A stretch of DNA of 64,000 nt, taken from Brevipalpus yothersi (Eukaryota > Arthropoda > Arachnida > Trombidiformes > Tenuipalpidae). The translations under genes and the position numbers were made by a program. The notes under the pieces were generated by a model. That model saw nothing but the letters and a program-made list of their open reading frames with translations. It ran no database searches and had not been told where the DNA came from. Of this stretch, positions 24,852 through 34,747 are shown piece by piece. Location of the stretch: NCBI GenBank assembly GCA_003956705.1, contig QZCP01000512.1:196364-260363 (forward strand). The letters run 5' to 3'. Each line of letters starts with the position of its first letter. The first letter of the stretch is position 1.

Positions 24852-27375
24852 ATGATTCGACAGATCATCCTCATTGTAGCCCTTTTAAATGTGGTGATTG
24901 GTGGTGAGTTTAAAACTTGTTGTCCATAGATTTTAGTATGTTCTCGTGAAATTTGCTTTTTCTCTCGTCTATTAGCGGAATTGGAAGAAAAAGGTGGAAA
25001 GTATGGAAAGTATGGAAAGTATGGGAAGGGTAAAGATAAAGGTAGTTGTACGATCATCATTAATGGACCTAATGGTGAGTGAATAAAATCTTAAAAAAAT
25101 GAATCGAAAATTCCAATGAAGCTTATGATTGATCCTACAATGCGGAAAAAATTAATACAGAATATCCTTGAACTTCAATGGGAATCTAGAACTTTCTGTT
25201 GCGCACTAAAAGTCTGTTACATAGTAATTAGAACAATTCATACGCCTTCAGTAACTTGAGGGGTGAACTTGTTCATAATCAATTCTAAAATTTATCTAAC
25301 CATACAGTTATTTGATTCAAGATAACCGAACCATAATCCTAACCGATTAGACAGGGTAAGCTACTCTTTGATTCTAGTTCATCACCTTGAGCCCTGTAGA
25401 AACAACTCCAGGGCAATTCGAAACACAAGTTTCAATCTAGTACTTCTCTGAAACTATCAATTATTCTCAAACCTCTATCGTTAGCCGGAGTAATCGGAGG
25501 AAAATGCTTGCTCTTGTTAAGACAAACCAAAAATATCACTCTCGAATAGTTTTGCTTCACCAAACTACTGTATTTTCAGATTGTAACCATTTTGAGAAAC
25601 ATGGTAAACGATCGAAGCTCAGTGAATTGAGAATTTCCGTTCATTCTCGCATTGCAAATATTTTTGACATCTCTTATATTTTCGTATGTTCTCGGTGGAA
25701 TTCTTGAATTTTGAAAACTTCACAATCAAAATCGATTCTTGTACTTCAAAAATAGCCGTTACTACCAATGTCGTCTCTGGTACTTCTGGAACTACGGTCA
25801 TAGGAAAGAATCAAGAGGTCCAGTCAGAGAATGCTTCTGGAATAAGAATCGAAAAATCCAAGAATCCATGTGCAGCTACCCTTTCTATGATGGAGAAAGG
25901 ATTGAGTCCACCAGCTATTAAAGGGGCTCTCATCAAAATGGAAACAGGTACAGAATCTTTTTACCCTTAAAGAGTACCAGAAACATGATGAAAAACTCTC
26001 AATCACTATATCAGATGAATTTGCGATTGATTAAAAATCGTACTTAACACTTCAAACAGATTATTCAAAATGCTGGTGGGATGTTGCTCCTGGGAGCCAA
26101 GTTATTATTATGAGCAATGGAGGTCCAAATGTGTATAACAGTGGAGGAAAATATCCAGGATATGGTAAGTTTTTGTAATTAACCTAACCCAGAATGTATT
26201 GTAATATTTGATGCTTCATTTACTATGGTGCATTTAGATAGGCAATCTTCACCAGGCTTTTCTTGAAACTTAATCTTTTTGACCTACATTTCCTTCGTGC
26301 TTCTATCGCAATATGAACTGATGGCCTTTCTTTCCACTTTCTCAAATTCAGTTTTCCATGTATTAAATGAGATTCATTTAAACTAATTTTTTTCTTTGTT
26401 TATTACATTCAAACATTGATCAATTTCAATTAAGCAGATATTGAAGTAACTCTCACACATCTAAAATTTTTTCCTAGTCTGAGCTGACGATTGACCACTT
26501 TTGTCGTCCTTCCCTCTGTTTTAGAGCATCTCACTGCTACCTATCTGATTGGGATCTTTTTTTAAAATATGTCAATTTTGATCAGACTTTGATAATCGTT
26601 GTTAAGAAAGTTAACTTATTTTATTGAGTTATAAGTTATAAATTTTGATTTCAATCATGATAGAGGAGTAAAATGTTACTTTTCTTGTATATTTTTGATC
26701 TAGATTACGAACTCTACAACTATGACTATGACTACGACTATGACGACTATGATTATGATTATGGTTATGGTTATGGAGACTATGGAGGCTATGGAGGTGG
26801 AAAAGGTAAAATGATAATGATCCTTGTCAAAATCGAGATTGATAATCGATTTTATTGATAAGGTGTAACTTTTCAACACTAAAATTTTGAATTCTTCCAA
26901 ATTGAATCTAGGAAAAGGTAAAGGCAAAGACAAAGGTAAAGACAAAGGTAAAGATAAAGGTAAAGATAAAGGTAAAGATAAAGGTAAAGATAAAGGTAAA
27001 GATAAAGGTAAAGATAAAGGTAAAGGTAAAGGAAAAGGAAAAGGAAAAGATTATGGAGGTAAAGGCAAAGGAGGTAAAGGAAGAAGCGATGTCGATGGAA
27101 AACCATCAGAGTCCACTTTGAAAGATGCTGAATCCACTGATCCTACACTCGAAGCTCCTCAACAAGAACCATCAATTTTCCGAAAATCACGCAAATATCG
27201 GAAGCGTCGCTTTTTGGCTAGTAGACTGGTCGAAAATTTCTTGGATGCTGCTAATTTTGACGGCTTATCTACCGGAGCTAGAAGTTCAAAGGATATCCTG
27301 GAAAGCTGCAGTTCAATCGAAGCCTCAAGTTTCCCTGAATTCATTAAGTCTGTTAAGAAATTGAGGAGTCTGTAA
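24852..27375 (+). CDS. Secreted low-complexity Lys/Gly/Asp/Tyr-repeat protein
   Basis: Exon 24852-24903 encodes a signal peptide (MIRQIILIVALLNVVIGA). It joins in phase 1 to 24976-25074 (GGKYGKYGKYGKGKDKG), and later phase-1 exons fit at about 26060-26165 (Cys/Trp then Gly/Asn-rich), 26703-26807 (alternating Asp-Tyr, then Gly-Tyr) and 26912-27375. The last begins with a (GKDK)n block from a 12-bp DNA repeat at about 26920-27050, then a Lys/Arg tail and a helical C-terminus. An open frame at 25686-25948 may be a further exon but its acceptor is unclear. All clear exons share the same entry and exit phase, a sign of exon shuffling or repeat growth. The composition suggests a structural secretion (silk-, glue- or cuticle-like); that role is inference. 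Confidence 0.55.
26920..27050 (+). repeat. 12-bp tandem repeat encoding GKDK units
   Basis: About ten nearly identical copies of GGTAAAGATAAA, drifting into GGTAAA/GGAAAA at the 3' end, all in frame with the secreted protein. Confidence 0.85.
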
Positions 27376-27955
27376 TCAAAATTTTTGTGAAAATTTTCGA
27401 TACATAGAAATTCAAAAGATTTTTCAGAAAATTTGTTCTTCTATTGACAATTGTTACCGTCAAAAATGACTAAATCAGTTTTCTTCAAGATAATGAAGAA
27501 TTTTTAGATGAGGTTATCATGTTGGCTAGTTCGAAGAGCGAGAAAAAGGAAAAGTTGGAAACAAATGACATTCCGTAAAGGTTAAACTGAAAAATTTCGA
27601 TAAGAAAATTGAACTTTGTCGATTGCTTTCTCTTATCTTTGACAACTTGAAATGATAATAATTTCAAGCTATGCAGATTTCAGTTTGTTTTCAGAGTTTA
27701 ACTAGATTCTCAGCTATATGACCTAGCAAAATTCTTCCCTTTTTGTCCACCAGATTTCTTTGTGATTTGAGTTATTTTAAGAAGTTAACATTTTGAATGT
27801 TCAAACGCATTGGAGCTCAGAATCTGAGCTCCAGATCCTCGAACAGGGAGCATCAAATATTGAAAGTGAATATTAACTACATCGGTAGTCGAAATTTTCT
27901 TTGCATCCAACGTGAGTGACAAGACTTCAATTACCATTAACATCACTCATTGTAA

Positions 27956-28181
27956 CTGGACAGATGAGGCGAAGATTCTTATGATCTACAGCCTCGAGTT
28001 TTATTCCATTTTGAAATAGTTACAAGGCGGAATCAATAGCTCGGTCTTGGATGTGTTTTCTGTTTATTGATTTACCATGGAAGAGATGACGATTTTTATG
28101 TAACATAGACAAGTGATTGTTTCAAAGTTGGAAGGAAACTCGAGGCTGTAGATCATAAGAATCTTCGCCTCATCTTTCCAG
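27956..28181. repeat. Inverted repeat, 39-bp perfect arms
   Basis: 27963-28001 is the exact reverse complement of 28136-28174, separated by 134 bp; near-matches extend each arm outward by several more bases. The right arm is coding sequence of the MBT-domain remnant, so the left arm is an inverted partial copy of it. Transcription through both would fold into a long hairpin. Confidence 0.85.
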
Positions 28182-28663
28182 CGACAGTTAGAGATGTTGA
28201 TGGTGATCAAATTTTTGTTACCTTCGATGGATGGAAAGGAGCTTTCGACTATTGGTGTAGTTACGATTCTCGGAAATATCTCAGCAACTACAAGACTTCC
28301 TCATCTTTCATATCAAGTGAGTCTCCTGAAAATATCCACCTTCTTTTCCTCGAGATGTTGAGTCTAAATGAATGGTTGATCCGATTGAAACATTTTTTCC
28401 AATCTACAGATGATCCAACTGGCCATTCCCAAGAGGAACGAGTTGATATCAGAAAAATATTTCCTACCAAAAAAGTGTTAGCAGTAAAAGAAACCTCGCT
28501 AACTGGATTACAAGATAAAAGATCTGCCATGGAGCATAGGCTAAGATGGCATCAGAATTCTTCTGCTAAATTGGAACGAGATGTAAATGATTTCATTGAT
28601 GACTTTATCATCATCCTCAAGCCAATGCAAATAAGGACTCTAATCATAACCTTTGAATCATGA
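28115..28663 (+). pseudogene. MBT-domain protein fragment
   Basis: An open frame of 182 codons with no start begins in an MBT repeat: CFKVGRKLEAVDHKNLRLIF, then VTFDGWKGAFDYWCSYDS, the typical block of SFMBT/L3MBTL/Scm-type chromatin readers that bind methyl-lysine. A possible intron (GTGAGT near 28318 to CAG at 28410) would keep the frame; the downstream part is not recognised. A TAG lies just upstream of the MBT start, no other MBT repeats are near, and an inverted copy of part of it lies at 27963. A truncated gene copy is most likely, though the last exons of a real gene cannot be excluded. Confidence 0.55.
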
Positions 28664-29511
28664 TATCTAAACTGTTGAATAAATCGAAAATACTATAATC
28701 TGAAAGATTCATGTCTTTTATAATATTAAAAGCATTAAAATGTGATAAAAAACGGAAATATCTGACCATTTTCACCTGATCATTGTTCGCTCTATTATTT
28801 GGGGACAAATGTGTCTCACAGGAGTGAAATATATTGCACATTTCAAAGTAATTGTGCTTTTTAGCTAAACTTGTAAGCACCTCTTAAGTCATACCTTCCT
28901 GGAGATGCTCGACTTTGGTAGCTCATTACACTCTGATTAGCTAACCAATTTTACTTATCAAGGTCTTGAAAATTTAGGAAAAGTGGTTTTCCCATATATC
29001 TTGACAGGTCAATGTCACTTAGAGGTGATTCATGGGGAATTTTTCATCGATATATCAATATTTGAACCAATAATCTGAACTCAACCCGCTTATCAAACCA
29101 AACCGAACAGTGGGGTAAGATACATGATGATTCAGTTCGAACTGTTAATTAGCGTTTTTCCACCACAACAGGTGTTTTTTGTGTCCCTTTTGCATTTATT
29201 TCTAGAAATTGAGTGCTGTCCAACCATGATCTCATCCAACTGGGCTTTCCAGCGAATGTGAAAACCACAGAAACAGAGAGCTTTGCATTATAATCATGAC
29301 ATTATTACATTCTAAAACAGTGAGTTTACAGGATCGCACACAGTCTCTCTCCTGATCAATTCTAGAGAATTTTTATTATAAGCTTCACCAGAGCTTGAGG
29401 CAATTGACTCTGTGTATGAGCACATCCAGAATAGGCATCGTGACGATAATGAAAGTTCAGTTACTCGGTCGCCTCAATCAATTTCGTGTCAATAACATGG
29501 AGTATTATTGA

Positions 29512-29543
<32 letters not shown>

Positions 29544-30399
29544 TCTCATTTCCTGAATACCTCAATATTCACTGTGATCTTTTATATAATATAATATACC
29601 AAAAAGCAATGCATGGAAAATAAAATGATCAGCGCACGAAGAAGATACAAGTGATTATCAAAAGAAATGAGGCATGTTTTCATTTTCATTATATGAATCA
29701 GTGTTTTTTAGAATAACAAGTAACAATATGCAATCGAACTCTTCGTACAGAATCAATTATGGATAATTGGTAAATGAACATTGGTGGAGAGAGGGAAAAA
29801 GTGAATCGAAAATCAATCAAACTATCTATTGAGTTCAAGTTCATAGGTACCCTGGAATGATTCATGTAACGTTATAAAGCTTGTAAATAAAAATTTTTCC
29901 GCCTAGAATGGTGTTTGATACTTTCTTGAACATAGAATATTCTTAATCTGTAGTCTGAAACCGAGAATGATCAATATGATTTAGGGTCATATGAGTAATC
30001 GTAATAATACTTCATTGAAGTACAATAACATCATACCAAGGAGTCAAAGTAACAAAAAATTAATATTAAATCTCATGATCGATTTATCTGTTCCGAGCTT
30101 TGTTTGGAAGTTCTATAAGAGTTATAGAAGATTTGCTAATTTTTTTCCGATTAGGCGAGTAGTTTTTTAATAACAATTGAAAAGTTCTTGAAAACAAGGG
30201 AAATTCTCTTTAAAAACTGAAAATAATGCTCACATGTATTTTCGTGTTTAAAGAGATGTCAAAAACTCATCAGAACCCTCAAATAAATATCCGAATAGAT
30301 TAAAACTAGTAGAGTAAGATTATGCTGGTTCATATCTCAGTGGAATATTTCTTCAAGAAACACATTATTCACAGATTAAACAGCTTTACATTCCGGCTG
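28664..30399. other. Intergenic, no gene seen
   Basis: AT-rich with a (TC)n run at about 29519-29542. No coding frame, RNA gene or repeat family could be supported. Confidence 0.35.
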
Positions 30400-30625
30400 A
30401 GGAATACCCCTTCTCAAGACAGCAGATCTGCTTTATAGCATCATAGCGTTCTTTTTTGTTATTAGGAACGATGAATACTATCATATTAGATTCTTTAAGA
30501 ACTTATTCAATGACATTCCTCCAATCGTTGATCCGATCATTATCCAAAGTGATTAAAGGTGGATTTTTAGCAAATGCATTGAATCCAATGATTACAAACA
30601 TTCATCATGAGTCGAATGAGTTTAT

Positions 30626-30628
<3 letters not shown>
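30400..30628 (-). pseudogene. Piwi gene scrap
   Basis: This stretch matches the second exon of Piwi A (35,710-35,940) almost base for base, covering the MID-to-PIWI part, with a 2-bp deletion near 30590 that breaks the frame and no flanking exons. The match stops at the start of a long (TC)n tract. It is a small dispersed copy, not a gene. Confidence 0.85.

Positions 30629-30630
<2 letters not shown>

Positions 30631-30683
<53 letters not shown>
30631..30683. repeat. (TC)n microsatellite
   Basis: About 50 bp of pure CT dinucleotide, directly abutting the Piwi scrap. Confidence 0.95.
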
Positions 30684-30685
<2 letters not shown>

Positions 30686-31300
30686 TCACTCACTTCTTCG
30701 GAAGAAAAGATTTTCTGGCTCTGCAGAATGATGCGAAATTTTATTCCGTTTCCTATCCAAACTTGAAAAGCAACTCTCATCATACTGGATTTTTTCCACC
30801 TCTGCAACTTGGCTAATATTTCTCAAATTAGTCTATTAGTGGTTATGTTAAACCAGAGGTTTTTCCATTTGGTGAATATTTCGAAAGAGTGGCTAATTTT
30901 ATAGTAGAACTGGGTAGTAAGGTTGTAGTAGGGTTATTTAAATGATCTGAAAATGAACTACTCTCTTTCTCTCTCTCTCTCTTTCTTCAAATCCTCTCCA
31001 GTGACGCAATACCATGCTCTCTATTCTTCAAACAAATTCACGAATCGATAATAATAATGATGGATCGAAAAAATTGCCCAATTTTCTCTCTCATCATCAA
31101 ACTTCTCTATGCAAATAACCAGTTTATTGTTTATAAAGATAAACAGATAGTAAAATCTCACAGTAATGTATCCAGTTTCACTTATTTCATTTACGTTCAC
31201 TTTCTTCTTCTTTATCACCGCAGGGCTCTATCACTTTCTCTTTCTCTCCTTTCCACTCTCTCTTGTTGGCACATGGCTCAAGGATCCTCAGAATCAGATA

Positions 31301-31302
<2 letters not shown>

Positions 31303-31381
<79 letters not shown>

Positions 31382-31398
31382 CTCTCTCTTTCTCTCTC
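31303..31398. repeat. (TC)n microsatellite
   Basis: Nearly pure CT with a few TTTC interruptions in its right part. Confidence 0.95.
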
Positions 31399-31538
31399 GT
31401 CCGGTCCAGTCCAGTTTGCTGTGAAATTAAAGCCAATTGCCGCCTCCTATTTATCTCTCTCTGTGGAACTGCCTTCCTGGGGAAGTTCTTCGGAAAGGAA
31501 GCAGCAAGTGTACAGGTTGTGTAGCACGTAAAGGCTGG

Positions 31539-31540
<2 letters not shown>

Positions 31541-31615
<75 letters not shown>

Positions 31616-32341
31616 NNNNNNNNNNNNNNNNNNNNNNNNNNNNNNNNNNNNNNNNNNNNNNNNNNNNNNNNNNNNNNNNNNNNNNNNNNNNNNNNNNNNN
31701 NNNNNNNNNNNNNNNNNNNNNNNNNNNNNNNNNNNNNNNNNNNNNNNNNNNNNNNNNNNNNNNNNNNNNNNNNNNNNNNNNNNNNNNNNNNNNNNNNNNN
31801 NNNNNNNNNNNNNNNNNNNNNNNNNNNNNNNNNNNNNNNNNNNNNNNNNNNNNNNNNNNNNNNNNNNNNNNNNNNNNNNNNNNNNNNNNNNNNNNNNNNN
31901 NNNNNNNNNNNNNNNNNNNNNNNNNNNNNNNNNNNNNNNNNNNNNNNNNNNNNNNNNNNNNNNNNNNNNNNNNNNNNNNNNNNNNNNNNNNNNNNNNNNN
32001 NNNNNNNNNNNNNNNNNNNNNNNNNNNNNNNNNNNNNNNNNNNNNNNNNNNNNNNNNNNNNNNNNNNNNNNNNNNNNNNNNNNNNNNNNNNNNNNNNNNN
32101 NNNNNNNNNNNNNNNNNNNNNNNNNNNNNNNNNNNNNNNNNNNNNNNNNNNNNNNNNNNNNNNNNNNNNNNNNNNNNNNNNNNNNNNNNNNNNNNNNNNN
32201 NNNNNNNNNNNNNNNNNNNNNNNNNNNNNNNNNNNNNNNNNNNNNNNNNNNNNNNNNNNNNNNNNNNNNNNNNNNNNNNNNNNNNNNNNNNNNNNNNNNN
32301 NNNNNNNNNNNNNNNNNNNNNNNNNNNNNNNNNNNNNNNNN

Positions 32342-32439
<98 letters not shown>

Positions 32440-32442
32440 GAG
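31541..32442. repeat. (GA)n tracts flanking a 726-bp assembly gap
   Basis: Pure GA dinucleotide runs up to 31615, followed by N from 31616 to 32341, then GA again from 32342 to about 32442. The gap is probably an unassembled longer GA repeat. Any long open frame across it is only Ser-Leu or Arg-Glu repeat read through the microsatellite and is not a gene. No gene is seen in 30,684-32,618 outside these tracts. Confidence 0.9.
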
Positions 32443-32618
32443 AAGGTGGAAAAAAGCATCAGAGTTGTTCTATCTTCATTAGGAAAATCTATCATGTGAG
32501 AAACATTTCCATCTCGATTTGGAATTGTTGACTTTGTTGTTGAACATAAATTGTTTGCCTAACCATTAAATAATAGTGGTAAATTTTGTGACTTTTTGAT
32601 ACTGTGTATGTATTCAAA

Positions 32619-34166
32619 ATGATACTCCATCAACAGGGCAGTTCATTTGCTTTGTGCCTATTTTTAAGCTCAGTTTTAATCGTTTCGATTGCCTATCCAT
32701 CTGGTGAAACGGACGCTACTAAGGAAGAGGATGTTGACGAAAAATTGTTTATCGATTCTCTTTCTTCGTTAAATAAAACTTTGTTGACAAACAGTCGAGA
32801 CCGTGTTCTTGATGGGGATGCAAATCATTACAAGGATGATCAAGAAGCTGTGAGCAATTCGATTGCTCGTGATTATCGGCCGTGCACAACTTCTCAAAAT
32901 GAGCCAGGACAATGTGTTACGGTGTACAATTGTCCCAACTATCGTACACTAATACTTGGACCTGAAAAACCTAAACTTTGCTATTGGATTAAGGCTGGTA
33001 CTGTTCCCGTTATATGTTGTCCGACAGCCACAACTTCTACTTCATCGAATAAAATTCAAGCCAGTAACAGTGGCAATGGCAATGGTTTTTCAACACGTGA
33101 TCCACAAACAATTCCAAGAACGACAACATCTCGACCTTTGAGAAGAGAGCCAAGTTCAAGGAAACCATCATCACCACAACCACCACGTCAATTTCCACCC
33201 ACCATAGAGCCTCAACCATCTCCGGAGCCATTCGTTGGTCAAGATGGACGATCTCCAGTATCAACGGCAAGGCCTCAACCTATCCTCAAACCATCAATGA
33301 TGATGCAACGAGAAATACAAAACTGTGGTACTCATCGTCTCCATCATGATAATTCGCGAGTTGTTGGTGGTCAACCGGCATATCCGGGCGAATTTCCATG
33401 GGATGCAGCCATATTTGTAAAACAAAGTGATGGTCGAACCAATCATGAGTGTGGAGGATCAATCGTTTCGGATCGTTTCATTTTGACGGCAGCCCATTGC
33501 TTTGAGGATCGACAAGCTTCAAATTTTCTCATCGGAGTTGGACACAATGAGCTGATGAGAACTGAAAAGTATGAGGTGGAGGAAGTGATCGTTCATCCGT
33601 CCTATGAGCATACTCAATTTTACAATGACATTGCTCTGATTAAATTAAAAAAGAGACTCAAATTTGGTGAACTCATTCGACCTGTGTGTCTACCACCAGC
33701 TGACCACTATCCTAGCCCTCAGGATACATTGGTCATCAGTGGTTGGGGTTTTATTGAATATAATGGACCCAGAAGTAAAACACTGATGAAAGCTGCCCTC
33801 AATGTTATTCCCCGGCAAGAGTGCAATACCAGCTACTCATCTCTACCTTCGACTAGAATTCGAAAAGGAATTACTAATCATTTTCTGTGTGCTGGAACTC
33901 CTGATGGAAAGAAAGATGCATGTCAAAGTGATTCAGGTGGACCATTGGTACATCAATTGGTCCAAGAATATCCGAAAGATTTGGCCAAATCTTGGGCTGG
34001 AAAGTTTGTTCAAGTGGGCATAGTTTCTTTTGGTTACAGATGCGCTGTCAAAGGATTCCCAGGAGTCTACACTAATTTAGTTAATTATGTTGATTGGATT
34101 AGTGATACGATAGATTGTCAAGACTCATCTTTTCCAGATTTTCATTTAGCCCCTGATTCACAATGA
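32619..34166 (+). CDS. CLIP-domain serine protease (proclotting/prophenoloxidase-activating type), single exon
   Basis: An intronless frame encodes 515 residues. A signal peptide (1 to about 25) precedes a CLIP domain with six cysteines (C89-C134), a Ser/Pro-rich linker (about 135-235) and a trypsin-fold domain cleaved before VVGG (248). The catalytic triad is H293 in TAAHC, D337 in NDIAL and S439 in DSGGP. D433, six residues before the serine, predicts cleavage after Arg/Lys. In arthropods such zymogens act in haemolymph cascades for clotting, melanisation or Toll activation; which one is unknown. I start at the ATG at 32619 because it opens the signal peptide. The lack of introns is unusual beside its neighbours. 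Confidence 0.92.
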   Translation: MILHQQGSSFALCLFLSSVLIVSIAYPSGETDATKEEDVDEKLFIDSLSSLNKTLLTNSRDRVLDGDANHYKDDQEAVSNSIARDYRPCTTSQNEPGQCVTVYNCPNYRTLILGPEKPKLCYWIKAGTVPVICCPTATTSTSSNKIQASNSGNGNGFSTRDPQTIPRTTTSRPLRREPSSRKPSSPQPPRQFPPTIEPQPSPEPFVGQDGRSPVSTARPQPILKPSMMMQREIQNCGTHRLHHDNSRVVGGQPAYPGEFPWDAAIFVKQSDGRTNHECGGSIVSDRFILTAAHCFEDRQASNFLIGVGHNELMRTEKYEVEEVIVHPSYEHTQFYNDIALIKLKKRLKFGELIRPVCLPPADHYPSPQDTLVISGWGFIEYNGPRSKTLMKAALNVIPRQECNTSYSSLPSTRIRKGITNHFLCAGTPDGKKDACQSDSGGPLVHQLVQEYPKDLAKSWAGKFVQVGIVSFGYRCAVKGFPGVYTNLVNYVDWISDTIDCQDSSFPDFHLAPDSQ

Positions 34167-34747
34167 ATTGTCAATATATGCATGTGTTGTTCAACTACTC
34201 AAATAGCTTTCTCGTATGTCTGTGATCGTTTTATTGTCATCGAAATGATCGTTCACATGATCGTTCGAATTGAATCCATTTTTATCTCATTTTTCAGCTT
34301 GAAAGGCAATCAAAGAGACAGTTGTTATTCGATTTGAAATCATTTTCTCTTATTGCACAGTTTCTGCTCAATCATGACACTACATCAGATGTTTGGATAG
34401 AAGAAGAAACTGGTTTCTCATGAGAATCTAACTCACATCTTCTAACTAATGTTTGCACTATTTATTTTCATTTTGATTAGTGCCTATTTGATCATGAGAA
34501 ATCAACTGATCGAATATATGTGCCATCATATCATCGAAAACAAAACGAATCATTTCCAAATTTGTAAATGCGAAATAATAAATAATCGAATATTAAAAGT
34601 TCATCAGTTTAAAATTTAATGGTTATCATCTTTCGAAGATTTAGATATGATCATAGTTCATGTTTATAGTAGTTCATGAATTTGATATGATAAAAAGGAG
34701 ATGAAGAGAATCAAAACGCCAATCCATATCAACCATTTGTGTCGCAT
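34167..34747. other. Intergenic between convergent genes
   Basis: 3' flanks of the protease gene (+) and Piwi A (-). AT-rich, no features beyond AATAAA-like motifs near 34575. Confidence 0.3.

Noticed and set aside
26700..27106. Minus-strand Tyr-Leu repeat frames
   Set aside because: Shadow of the plus-strand GKDK/DY repeat exons.
31278..32531. Long Ser-Leu and Arg-Glu reading frames across the N gap
   Set aside because: They are translations of (GA)n/(TC)n microsatellite and undetermined bases, not coding sequence.
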